Part shown: piece by piece, positions 33,009-41,309 of the stretch
How positions within the stretch are numbered: position 1 is the stretch's first letter
How the letters are laid out: every line of letters starts with the position of its first letter
Origin: DASUPK01 sp963728875
GTDB lineage: Bacteria; Actinomycetota; Thermoleophilia; Solirubrobacterales; 70-9
Direction of reading: 5' to 3'
DNA: 64,000 bases
Assembly: GCA_963728875.1 (NCBI GenBank)
Contig: CAVSLJ010000003.1
Location: forward strand, 372,001 to 436,000
Program-made: the position numbers and the translations under genes
Notes under the pieces: model-generated
What the model was told of the DNA's origin: nothing
Databases searched by the model: none
Seen by the model: only the letters and a program-made list of their open reading frames with translations

Positions 33009-33748
33009 CTATTGACCGCGGGCGCGGAGGAGCCGGCGGATGGTGCATGCGACGTCGGCTGGCCCGTTGGTGAGCTGCCGCCAGGTGAGGCGGATGACGT
33101 CGTAGCCGAGCAGCTTGAGACCCGCGTCGCGCGTGCGATCGGCTTCGAAGGCGGTGCGCCCGGAATGAGCGCGATAGCCGACGAGCTCAACGATCAGGCG
33201 CGCCTCGGGCCAGATGAAGTCCATCGTTCACCTCCGGCTGGGGAAGGCGGTGGCGGCGGCAGAGGGCGAGGAAGCGCGCTTCCAGCTCGCCACGGGTGTG
33301 GTCCGGGTCGGGTCCGTCATCCGGCGGCAGGCCGAGGTACTCCGCCTGCCGCAGCGCCGCTGCGAACTGCGGCTGGGGAAGAGGGTGGTTGACCGATGGA
33401 CTCGGATTCCGGCGCGGTTCTTCCATTGCCCGCGACGGTTACGTGCACGAAACCCCTCTGAGGAAGGAGTTGCCAGAGCGCGGCCGCGCTGGTGTGGCTC
33501 AGAACCGCTCCGGGGCCGCAGGCGAGCACCGCAGCCATCCATCTGCCCTTCTCGCTGAGTCCAAGATGCCCGACGGCGTAAACACCGCGATGAATGCGCT
33601 GAAGACGCTGGGCCGCCAAGCGGCGGGTCAGACTCTGGCGCCGTACGCCGAGTCGCTCGAGCTGAGCGAGGGACACGACTCCGTGTTGGTTGGCCGCAAG
33701 CCTGGCGATGGCCCCGTCCTGGGCACCGTTGGTGAGTTCCTCACGCAC
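33009..33748 (-). pseudogene. Decayed AbiEi-like/DUF559 protein (several frameshifts and an internal deletion)
   Basis: Pieces of one protein lie in three frames. From 33748: NQHGVVSLAQLERLGVRRQ and RIHRGVYAVGHLGLSEKGRW, the winged-helix antitoxin-like domain with VLACGPGAVLSHTSAAALW. In another frame NRAGIRVHRSTTLFPS, then after a large deletion FAAALRQAEYLGL and GELEARFLALCRRHRLPQPEVN. Finally MDFIWPEARLIVELVGY and the DUF559 nuclease end AFEADRTRDAGLKLLGYDVIR. Intact relatives are about 280-300 residues. The middle part (substrate motif and some 40-60 residues) is lost, so this is a pseudogene, not an assembly error alone. Confidence 0.8.
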
Positions 33749-33814
33749 GTCCGTGAGTAAGTCGCCAACGGCGCGAATCTCTCCCCTTCCCCAGCCGGTT
33801 TTCGCCGTTCGCCC

Positions 33815-35545
33815 CTAACCGAACGTGAACGCGTACCCGGAGATCCCCGGATCGAAGATCAGCGAGAGCCGGTGCTGCGAGACCGCCGGGAGGTCTACCA
33901 GACGGTAGAGCCGCTGCGCCCGGATCGTCGCTCGCCCGTTGCGCACGTCGGCCCCGGCGAGCTTCGCGGGGATCGGCTTGCCGTCGAGGAGCACCTGGAC
34001 GTGGCGCGCCTCGTCCGGGGAGCCGAGGACGAGGAAGACGCGGCGGGCGTTGAACTCCGTGTCGATCTCGGCACCGGCTCCGGCCGTTGCGTCCTCGTCG
34101 GTGATGCCCCAGTTGCCTGCGTAGGCGAACTGGTTGACCGAGAGCGGGCCCGCCGCTGCGCCGAAGTCCTGGTCGCCGGGATGGATCGGCGTCACCCAGC
34201 CCTGGGCGCGGGCCGCGCCCAGATACGTCTCCGGGGTGATGTCGCCGGCCGAGGGCGCCTGGGCGCTGGCGCGGGCGCCGGAGCCGAGGTTTCCATGCCC
34301 CGCCTCCTGCAGAAGGGTGCGAATCGCTCGCTCCGTCTCGGCGTAGTCACCCTCCCCGAAGTGCGCGTCGCGCACGTTGCCCTGCGCGTCGACCAGATAG
34401 TCCGCTGGCCAGTACTGGTTGCCCCACGCGTCCCAGGTCGCCAGGTCGTTGTCCTGGGCCACCGGGTAGGTCAGATGGTTCTGGTGGATCGCGTCCTGGA
34501 CGTTCGACGCGTCCTTCTCGAAGGGGAACTCCGGCGAGTGAACGCCGACCACGGTGAAGCCATCGCGCCCGTAGCGCTGCTGCCAGGCCTCCAGGTAGGG
34601 CAGCGTGCGGATGCAGTTGATGCAGGTGTAGGTCCAGAAGTCGACCAGCACCACCTTGCCGCGCAGCTCGCTCATCGAGAGCGACTCGCCGTCCGGCGTG
34701 TTGAACCAGTCCTGGGTCCCGGTGAAGTCGGGGGCCTGCCCGTAGGTCTGCAGGCTGACCGGCTGGTTGAGCTCGTCCTCCGGGACGACCGGCGTCCCGT
34801 GCTGGCTCACCCTGGCTAGGTTGGTGGAGATCGCATCGCTCTTCTCGATGCTCTCTGTCGGGTTCACCAGGAACCTCGGCAGCGCGCTCGCTATCTCCGT
34901 CTGAAAGCGGACGTCGAGGTTGGCGGTCATCGCGATCGCGACGAGCACCATCACCGCGCCCATCGCCATCTGCACCCGGCCCTGCACCGGCTTGAGCCGC
35001 TGCGTCAGCCGCCTGCCGCCGAGCAGGAGCAGGTAGAGCACGAGCGCGGATCCCACCGCGTAGGAGAGCGCGACCGCGAGCCGCCCGGCGGTGAAGTCCT
35101 GGGCGGCCGAGACCACGATCACCCCAGCCAGGATCGGCCCCGCGCACGGCGCGTAGACCAGCCCGAGGCTGGCGCCGACGATCAGCCCAGAGCCGAAGCC
35201 GTCCCCCCGGAAGCGAGCGGGACCTGGAGCGAGCCGGCTCGCGAACGCCTCCACCCGGTCTCCGATCGGTGGGATCAGCAGCGAGATGCCGAATCCGAAG
35301 AGGACCGCGATCGCCAGGTCCCGGGCGAAGCCGTTCGGCAATCCCAGGGCGTGGATCACGTAGACGAGCGCGACTGTGGCGAAGGTGAACGACAGGGCCA
35401 GGCCAGTGACGACGCCGAGCGGTCGCCGCCGACCTCCGGTGACTCCCGCGGAGAGAATCGCGGGCAGGATCGGCAGCACGCAGGGGGACAGGGCCGTGCC
35501 CGCCCCGGCGACGAGCGCAAACAGCATCAGCAGTGCCATTGGCAT
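33815..35545 (-). CDS. dipZ: DipZ-like fusion: CcdA membrane domain, thioredoxin domain, C-terminal carbohydrate-binding-like domain
   Basis: The 576-residue protein starts with a CcdA/DsbD-type membrane part with six or seven helices and the two cysteine motifs SPCVLPILPAILSAG and YAPCAGPILAG. From about residue 270 comes a TlpA-like thioredoxin domain (LRGKVVLVDFWTYTCINCIR, active site CINC; HSPEFPFEK). The last 150 residues match the DipZ C-terminal domain. It moves electrons from cytoplasmic thioredoxin to an extracytoplasmic thioredoxin domain, for cytochrome maturation or disulfide repair. The order and length match mycobacterial DipZ. Confidence 0.92.
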   Translation of the reverse strand: MPMALLMLFALVAGAGTALSPCVLPILPAILSAGVTGGRRRPLGVVTGLALSFTFATVALVYVIHALGLPNGFARDLAIAVLFGFGISLLIPPIGDRVEAFASRLAPGPARFRGDGFGSGLIVGASLGLVYAPCAGPILAGVIVVSAAQDFTAGRLAVALSYAVGSALVLYLLLLGGRRLTQRLKPVQGRVQMAMGAVMVLVAIAMTANLDVRFQTEIASALPRFLVNPTESIEKSDAISTNLARVSQHGTPVVPEDELNQPVSLQTYGQAPDFTGTQDWFNTPDGESLSMSELRGKVVLVDFWTYTCINCIRTLPYLEAWQQRYGRDGFTVVGVHSPEFPFEKDASNVQDAIHQNHLTYPVAQDNDLATWDAWGNQYWPADYLVDAQGNVRDAHFGEGDYAETERAIRTLLQEAGHGNLGSGARASAQAPSAGDITPETYLGAARAQGWVTPIHPGDQDFGAAAGPLSVNQFAYAGNWGITDEDATAGAGAEIDTEFNARRVFLVLGSPDEARHVQVLLDGKPIPAKLAGADVRNGRATIRAQRLYRLVDLPAVSQHRLSLIFDPGISGYAFTFG

Positions 35546-35593
35546 CCAGACTCGGACATCCGCCCAGCGTTACGCCGGGTCGTTACGAGCGGA

Positions 35594-36724
35594 TTAACGC
35601 GAGTCGTCGGCGTTGCGCCGGACGCGGTGCACGGACACCTCGCCCTCGATTCCCTTGAAGCGGCGCTTGCCCGCGAAGGAGAAGGCGAACGGCTGGCCGT
35701 TGCCCTCGGCGATCGAGTCCCTCACGGCCTGATCGACGATCACGCTCTCCGGCCGCGCGAAGTTCGTGATGCGCGCCGCCAAGTTGACAGGCCGTCCGTA
35801 CCAGTCACCCCCACGCCCCAGCGCCTGTCCCCGCGCGACGCCGGCCCGCAATGGCGGGATCTCCGCGGTCCCGGCGGAATCGACCAGGCTGACGACCGCT
35901 TCGAGCAGTGGCGCGGACTCCAGCGAGGCGAACATCGCGGCGTCGCCGATCATCTTCACGAGCCGGACCGGAGGTCGCGCGACGGCGGTGGCCAGCTCGA
36001 ACAACCTGCCGGTGAGGTCGCCGATCTGCTCGATCTCGAGGGACTCGCCCAGCCGCGTGAATCCGACAAGATCGGCGAACGCGACCGTCACCTCGTCCGA
36101 ACCGGACACCCGGCCCTCGGCGAGCTCAGCCTCGGTGATCACCGCCTGGCGGATCCGCTCCCGCAGGTGGATGCGATACGCGTGCAGGAGGGTGTCGCCG
36201 AGCAGCGGCGCCATCGTCTGAGCGGCGGCGGCGTAGCGCATTGCCAGCTCGCGCTCGTCGACGCCAGGCTCCGTGAACACCTCACCGACCAGGTCGACGT
36301 TGGCAGCCGCGAGATTCGCCATGGAGATGCCGATCAGGCGGGACGTCTCCAGCAGCCCCTCCTCCGGCAAACCGGCATCGAGGAACAGCTTCGCCCTCTT
36401 CGCCGCCTCCAGGTCCGTCTCTGCGTAGACGCGTTCATCGTCCTCCGGGATGGGTGCGCCCAGGGCCTGCAGGAGCCTGCCGAGGAACTCGGGATCGAGT
36501 CCCGAAGCCCCAGCGATCTCACTGGCGGTGTAGCTGTCGGCGCCCCTGTCGAAGGCGCGCTCGACCGGGAGGAGCACCAGCCTGTCCTCCTCGACCGCAC
36601 GCTTCAGCTCATCGAGCGAGACGCCCTGCTCCGCGAGATCTTCCAGCAGCGCCAGGCGAGCCTCACGCGCCTTCCCCTTGAGGTCTCCGAGCAGCCCCTC
36701 AGCCTCGAAGTCGATGCCGGCCAT
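35594..36724 (-). CDS. Class III adenylate/guanylate cyclase with N-terminal regulatory domain (Rv1264-like)
   Basis: The 376-residue protein has an N-terminal helical domain of about 190 residues (ARLALLEDLAEQGVSLDELKRA, with EIAGASGLDPEFLGRLLQALG) resembling the pH-sensing autoinhibitory domain of Rv1264. The C-terminal cyclase domain follows: VAFADLVGFTRLGE with the first metal Asp, VRLVKMIGDAAMF with the second, and GDWYGRPVNLAARITN with the transition-state region. It should make cAMP in the cytoplasm as a dimer. It starts 24 bases from the divergent LON-domain gene, with overlapping -10 boxes. Confidence 0.9.
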   Translation of the reverse strand: MAGIDFEAEGLLGDLKGKAREARLALLEDLAEQGVSLDELKRAVEEDRLVLLPVERAFDRGADSYTASEIAGASGLDPEFLGRLLQALGAPIPEDDERVYAETDLEAAKRAKLFLDAGLPEEGLLETSRLIGISMANLAAANVDLVGEVFTEPGVDERELAMRYAAAAQTMAPLLGDTLLHAYRIHLRERIRQAVITEAELAEGRVSGSDEVTVAFADLVGFTRLGESLEIEQIGDLTGRLFELATAVARPPVRLVKMIGDAAMFASLESAPLLEAVVSLVDSAGTAEIPPLRAGVARGQALGRGGDWYGRPVNLAARITNFARPESVIVDQAVRDSIAEGNGQPFAFSFAGKRRFKGIEGEVSVHRVRRNADDSR

Positions 36725-36730
36725 CCGGGA

Positions 36731-36740
36731 ATCCTAAGAT
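36731..36740. promoter_or_regulatory. Overlapping divergent leaderless -10 boxes
   Basis: Plus-strand TAAGAT (36735-36740) is 8 bases before ATG 36749; minus-strand TAGGAT (36736-36731) is 6 bases before ATG 36724. The boxes overlap, so polymerase binding in the two directions should be mutually exclusive. Confidence 0.5.
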
Positions 36741-36748
36741 GGGCGGGT

Positions 36749-37381
36749 ATGGCAGGTCTCGAGCTTCCGATCTTCGAGCTGCCGCTGGTGTTGCTCCCCG
36801 GTGAGCAGGTGCCGCTTCACATCTTCGAGGAGCGCTACAAGCGGATGGTGGGAACGTCTCTGGAGGAGGGGGAGCCCTTCGGTGTGGTCCTGCGCGACGA
36901 CGACGGCGCCCGCTCGATCGGGTGCACCGCCCGGATCGACGACGTGACGGAGCGCTTCGACGACGGTCGCATGAACATCGTGGTCCGTGGCGAGGCGCCC
37001 TTCAAGGTGCTGGATCGCTTCGAATCGCCCGAGTACCCGACCGGCGAGGTCGAGCTGATCCCCGACGAGGACATCCCGCCGCTCGACGAAGACGCGGCGA
37101 CGGCGGCCCGCGAGGCCTTCGCCGAGCTCGCTGAGCGGGCCACCGGCCAGCGCCCAGAGCCGGAGGAGCTGGACGGCGCCACCGCCTACGCGATCGCGGC
37201 GCGCATCGAGCTGCCGCCCGAGACGAAGCAGCAGCTCCTCGAGATGCGCGACGAGGACGACCGGATGGCGCTGCTCGGAAACGCCCTCGGTGCGGTCGGG
37301 AAGGCCCTGGAGCGCGCCGAGGAGGCCGCTGAGCGCGCCAGCGGCAACGGCAAGGTCCACCTCCCCGGGCTCCCCGAGTAG
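36749..37381 (+). CDS. LON substrate-binding (N-terminal) domain protein
   Basis: The 210-residue protein begins LELPIFELPLVLLPGEQVPLHIFEERY, the typical start of the Lon N-terminal/PUA-like domain, with VLRDDDGARSIGCTARID and VVRGEAPFKVLDRFE following. The AAA and protease domains of Lon are absent. The C-terminal half is helical (AREAFAELAERATGQRP, ELPPETKQQLLEMRDEDDR). Stand-alone LON-domain proteins are common in Actinobacteria but their function is not settled. ATG 36749 is the start: the family motif begins right after it and a TAAGAT box precedes it by 8 bases. Confidence 0.88.
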   Translation: MAGLELPIFELPLVLLPGEQVPLHIFEERYKRMVGTSLEEGEPFGVVLRDDDGARSIGCTARIDDVTERFDDGRMNIVVRGEAPFKVLDRFESPEYPTGEVELIPDEDIPPLDEDAATAAREAFAELAERATGQRPEPEELDGATAYAIAARIELPPETKQQLLEMRDEDDRMALLGNALGAVGKALERAEEAAERASGNGKVHLPGLPE

Positions 37382-37393
37382 CCGGCCGCCGAA

Positions 37394-38965
37394 TCAGGCG
37401 AACGCCACAGCGCCTCCACGGCGAGGATCGCCGCCACCGCTCAGCTTCCCGCCCGCAGGATCCCGGCGCACCGCCTGCGCCCCGCCGAAGAAGAGGTTCT
37501 TCCGCTTCCATCGCACGACGGGGACGCCGCGACGCTCGAGGTCGTCCAGAGCAGCCTCGTCGACGCCCGGCTCCGCCTGCACCGTCCCGGCCTCGAAGTG
37601 GAGTCGTCCGGCGATCACGGCCTCCTCGGCGTCCATCCCCTGCTCCAGCACCCTGACCGTCGTCTGCAGGATCGCGGAGCGGATCCGGTTGGATCCGGCG
37701 CTGCCAAGCCCGAGCACGACCTCCCCGTCGCGCAGGGCGAGGGTCGGGGACATCATCGAGCTGACCCGCCGCCCGGGCGGGATGCGGTGAAAGCCCTGCG
37801 GGTTCAGGTCCTCCTCGCCCAGCATGTTGTTGACGTGGACCCCAGTGCCGGGGACGACGACCCCGGAACCGGTGCCGTTCGAGCAGGTGACCGATGCGCA
37901 GTTGCCGTCCGCATCGATGACGGCGAGGTGCGTCGTCGAGCCGAGCGGGTCGGGCGGCTCGTCCGGGCCGCCCGCCCCGCCGTGGCCGCCCACCCATTCG
38001 CCGTCCGTGATCCGCGCGGCGGCCTCGTCGAGATCGGCGTCGAGGAACCGCCGCACGTATTCGGGGTCATGAAGCCCCTCGTGGAAATCATCGGCGCGCC
38101 TCGCGTTGGCCGCCTCGGTCGCGGCCACGATCTCCTCCACGCCGCTGCTCGAGCCGAGCCGCTCGAGCAGGCCGAGCGAGTATCCGATCAGGATTCCACC
38201 CGACGATGGCGGCGGGTTGGTGAGGACCTCATGCCCGCGGAAGCGCGCGCTGACCGGCCGCCGTTCGATCGGCTCGTACGCTGCCATGTCGTCCATCCCG
38301 AGTGTCCCGCCGCGCTCGCGCACCCACTCGCAGACCAAACGCGCCGTCTCCCCGCGATAGAACGGCTCGGAGCCCTCGGCCGCGAAGCGCTCCAGCGCAT
38401 CGGACATCTCCGGGTAGTGGAAGGTGTCGCCCTCGACGAGCTGCTTCCCCTCCGGGGTGTAGAGGGCCGCTGATTCAGGTGTCGAGACCAGGATCGGGTG
38501 GAGGATCTCGTGGAAGTACTCCGCGGCGGCGGTCAGCACCACCCCTTCACGGCCGAGCTCGATTCCCGGCTTCGCCAGGCGATCGAGCGGGAGCGACCCC
38601 CAGCGCCTCCAGACATGCTCGAGCCCCGCCGGATTCCCGGGGACTCCGCAGGAGGCGGCCCCGCAGTTGAAGATCTGGGGCGTCTCGTCGAAGTAGACGG
38701 GGATCGGGACCAGCTCCGCCGTTCGCTCCACACCGTCCGCCCCCCCGGCCGCCACGAAGAAGTCGATCAGGGTGCTCTCGCCGCCCTCGTGAACCATCAT
38801 GAAGCCGCCGGCGCCGAAGCCGGTCAACTGGCTCTCGCAGACGAACGAGGTGAGGATCGCGCAGACCGCCGCATCGACCGCGTTGCCGCCCTCGCGCAGC
38901 ACCTGCGCGCCGGCCTCCGCGGTCAGCGGGTGCCCCGCGGCGACGACTCCCCTCGGATCGCTCAT
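37394..38965 (-). CDS. ggt: Gamma-glutamyltransferase family protein
   Basis: The 523-residue Ntn hydrolase has the N-terminal GVVAAGHPLTAEAGAQVLREGGNAVDAA and the catalytic-threonine segment GSTTHLAVIDADGNCASVT, where the proenzyme should cleave itself before Thr. GTGVHVNNMLGEEDLNP, MMSPTLALRDGEVVLGLGSAGSNRI and DDLERRGVPVVRW follow in the expected order. No signal peptide is visible, so it may act inside the cell or be exported by another route. It could hydrolyse glutathione-like or other gamma-glutamyl compounds. The closest homologues may be cephalosporin acylase-like; no neighbour points to a substrate. Confidence 0.88.
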   Translation of the reverse strand: MSDPRGVVAAGHPLTAEAGAQVLREGGNAVDAAVCAILTSFVCESQLTGFGAGGFMMVHEGGESTLIDFFVAAGGADGVERTAELVPIPVYFDETPQIFNCGAASCGVPGNPAGLEHVWRRWGSLPLDRLAKPGIELGREGVVLTAAAEYFHEILHPILVSTPESAALYTPEGKQLVEGDTFHYPEMSDALERFAAEGSEPFYRGETARLVCEWVRERGGTLGMDDMAAYEPIERRPVSARFRGHEVLTNPPPSSGGILIGYSLGLLERLGSSSGVEEIVAATEAANARRADDFHEGLHDPEYVRRFLDADLDEAAARITDGEWVGGHGGAGGPDEPPDPLGSTTHLAVIDADGNCASVTCSNGTGSGVVVPGTGVHVNNMLGEEDLNPQGFHRIPPGRRVSSMMSPTLALRDGEVVLGLGSAGSNRIRSAILQTTVRVLEQGMDAEEAVIAGRLHFEAGTVQAEPGVDEAALDDLERRGVPVVRWKRKNLFFGGAQAVRRDPAGGKLSGGGDPRRGGAVAFA

Positions 38966-39003
38966 GCGAGCAGCCTAGGGAGAGCGTGCAGAGCAGGTTT
39001 GGC

Positions 39004-39585
39004 TCAGGAGGGGCAGCCGAAGGTCGACGGGACGCCCGGTCCGCCGGTGACGGTCAGGCTGTGGCCCTCACCCGAAGCACCGATGACCGGCAGGGTCTGG
39101 CTCTGCCCCAATCTGTTCACGCCCGTGAAGGTCACGGTCGTGTTGGCGTAGAAGCAGATCGCGTAGGCGAACTCGCGATTGGCGGCACCGCCCGGGACGA
39201 AGATGTTGTCCGTGAAGGTCTCCGAACCGCCGTTGTTGGCGTCGGGCGAGTGCGTGCCGTTGGGGATCCCCTCGAACATCGCACAAGGGTTGGCTGAGCA
39301 CGGAACCGCAATTCCGCTGCGGTTCCCCGCCGTGTCGAACGCGTGCAGGTCAACCTCGCCGGACGGCCAGGTGATCGTCGCGCGGACGATCGGGCCCGGG
39401 ATCGTCAGCCTGTGCTTGCACTTCCTCTTCTTCGCGGTCCGGAAGCCCTTCTTCTTCTTGCACTTCTTCTTCGCGGCGACGGCGCGAGCATCGCGGGCCG
39501 CACCCGCGTTCGCGGCGACGGTGCCGACGAGCAGGCTCGCGGCGATCACCAGAATGGCCAGCGTCCAGACGCTGCGAGTACGCAT
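39004..39585 (-). CDS. Secreted protein with Lys/Cys-rich stretch after the signal peptide
   Basis: ATG 39585, with GGGAG five bases upstream, begins a 193-residue protein with a signal peptide (WTLAILVIAASLLVGTVAANA). Immediately after it comes a basic low-complexity stretch (KKKCKKKKGFRTAKKRKCKHR), then an unrecognised beta-rich domain with two likely disulfide pairs (PCSANPCAMFEG, AYAICFYAN, STFGC at the end). It resembles the two other Lys-rich secreted proteins in this window but has the basic block at the N-terminus of the mature protein. Confidence 0.75.
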   Translation of the reverse strand: MRTRSVWTLAILVIAASLLVGTVAANAGAARDARAVAAKKKCKKKKGFRTAKKRKCKHRLTIPGPIVRATITWPSGEVDLHAFDTAGNRSGIAVPCSANPCAMFEGIPNGTHSPDANNGGSETFTDNIFVPGGAANREFAYAICFYANTTVTFTGVNRLGQSQTLPVIGASGEGHSLTVTGGPGVPSTFGCPS

Positions 39586-39674
39586 GAAGCTCCCTGTCAC
39601 GATCGTGCCTCCTTGGCTGTTGGGAGGTCCCTCACCCCTCCCTACGTACGATCGCAGTCTATGCACTGACGCCG

Positions 39675-41309
39675 CTAGTCGCCCGGCTTGAACTCGGGCA
39701 CGTCGAGCACCCGGCCGTCGAGCGGCCGCGGCTCGGTCGGCGGCCGGCTCGGGTTCCGGCCCCAGACCCCGTCGCCGTAGAGCTCGTCGGCGGTGCTCGC
39801 CCGCCTTGGGGCGGGCTCACGGTAGTCGCCGACCGGGTCGGAGTAGCGCTCCGGCCGCAGCGCCGCGTCCCGGTCCGGGGTGCGCGGCTCGCGCGGCTGG
39901 TTGCGCCGATCGCGGTGGAAGCGGTGTGAGAAGGCATTGTCGAAGCGGGTGGCGATCACGGTGATCCAGACCTCCTCGCTCATGTCCTCGTCGACGCTCG
40001 CGCCGAAGATGATCTCGGCCTCCGGATGCGCGGCTGCCTTGACGATCTCGGCCGCCTCACTCGCCTCGATCAGCGAGAGGTCGGGACCGCCGGTGATCGA
40101 GAGCAGCAGCGAGTGCGCGCCCTCGACTGAGGTCTCGAGCAGCGGCGAGGAGACGGCCTTCTCGGCCGCGATCGTCGCGCGGTGCTCGCCGGCGCCCATG
40201 CCGATTCCGAGGATCGCGTCCCCGGCCTCGATCATGGTCGTCCGGACATCGGCAAAGTCGAGGTTGATCAGGCCCGGGAGCATCACCAGGTCGGAGATGC
40301 CCTGGACGGCCTGGCGCAGTACGTCGTCGGCGACCTTGAAGGCGTCGACGATCGAGGTCCGCCGCTCGAGGATCGTCAGCAGCCGCTCGTTCGGCACGAC
40401 GATCATCGTGTCGACCTCCTTGCCCAGGGCGGCGATGCCCTCCTCCGCCTGGGCCGCCCGGCGGGCGCCCTCGAAGGCGAACGGCTTGGTCACAGCGGCG
40501 ACCGTGAGCGCGCCGATGTCGCGGGCGAGCTTGGCGACCACCGGGGCCGCTCCGGTGCCGGTGCCGCCGCCGGAGCCCGAGGCCAGGAAGACCATGTCCG
40601 AGCCCTTGAGCAGCTCCTTGATCTTGTCCTGCTCCTCGTACGCGGCGCGGTAACCGACTCTGGGATCCGATCCCGAGCCGAGGCCGCGGGTGAGCTCGGA
40701 GCCGATGTGGAGCGTCACGTCGGCGTTCGAGGTCTGCAGTGACTGAAGGTCGGTGTTGATCGCCAGGAACTCCACGCCGGGGAGCTCGGCCTCGACCATC
40801 CGATTGACGGCGTTGACGCCCGCGCCACCGACGCCGACCACACGGAGGACGGCCTGGTGGGTGCGCGGGACGACCGGCTGGCGGGTGGGTGCGGAAGTGT
40901 CCGGCTCATCGCGGCCGAAGGCCGGGCGAATGTCGGTGCCGGGACCGCCCATGAGGCGCTCGAGGCCCTCGTGATGCACCTCCGCCTGCTCGATGGTGAT
41001 CTCGCCCTGGGGCTCGTCGATCTCGGCGACGGGATCGGGCGGAGTCGGCTCGGGGACGGGATCGGGCGTGGGAAGCGGTTCCGGAACGGGGTCCGGGGTC
41101 GGCTCGGGTACGGGCTCGGGAGTGGGCTCAGGAACGGGCTCTGGGGCCGGCGTCTCCTGGGCGGGCTCCTCCACGGCGACCTCGACCGGAGCGTTGCCCG
41201 AGCCGTTGGCGGTCACCTTGATCTCCTCGGGCACGACCGACTCGTCGGTCGAGCGGAACAAATCGGCGAGGGGGCCCTCGCGCATGCTGGCGCGCTTCTT
41301 ACGAGCCAT
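39675..41309 (-). CDS. ftsZ: FtsZ with a ~150-residue Pro/Glu-rich N-terminal extension
   Basis: From residue ~155 the protein is a complete FtsZ: RVVGVGGAGVNAVNRM, the tubulin signature SGSGGGTGTGAAPVV, FAFEGARRAAQAEEGI, the T7 loop GLINLDFADV and the GADPLxG-like GSGSDPRVGYR. The C-terminus ends LDVPEFKPGD, like the conserved D(I/V)PxF peptide that binds FtsA/SepF-type partners. The first ~150 residues are unusual: a basic start (MARKKRASMREG), then PEPVPEPTPEPVPEPT-type repeats. Ordinary FtsZ has fewer than 15 residues there. The ATG has a strong AAGGAGGTC site 7 bases away inside parA and overlaps it by 11 bases. Confidence 0.93.
   Translation of the reverse strand: MARKKRASMREGPLADLFRSTDESVVPEEIKVTANGSGNAPVEVAVEEPAQETPAPEPVPEPTPEPVPEPTPDPVPEPLPTPDPVPEPTPPDPVAEIDEPQGEITIEQAEVHHEGLERLMGGPGTDIRPAFGRDEPDTSAPTRQPVVPRTHQAVLRVVGVGGAGVNAVNRMVEAELPGVEFLAINTDLQSLQTSNADVTLHIGSELTRGLGSGSDPRVGYRAAYEEQDKIKELLKGSDMVFLASGSGGGTGTGAAPVVAKLARDIGALTVAAVTKPFAFEGARRAAQAEEGIAALGKEVDTMIVVPNERLLTILERRTSIVDAFKVADDVLRQAVQGISDLVMLPGLINLDFADVRTTMIEAGDAILGIGMGAGEHRATIAAEKAVSSPLLETSVEGAHSLLLSITGGPDLSLIEASEAAEIVKAAAHPEAEIIFGASVDEDMSEEVWITVIATRFDNAFSHRFHRDRRNQPREPRTPDRDAALRPERYSDPVGDYREPAPRRASTADELYGDGVWGRNPSRPPTEPRPLDGRVLDVPEFKPGD

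Noticed and set aside
33296..33760. 154-codon plus-strand frame
   Set aside because: Antisense to the AbiEi/DUF559 pseudogene pieces; no ribosome site and no recognisable fold.
35351..37381. 676-codon open frame on the plus strand
   Set aside because: Most of it is antisense to DipZ and the cyclase and has Arg/Gly/Asp-rich shadow composition; only the last 210 codons (from 36749) form a LON-domain gene.
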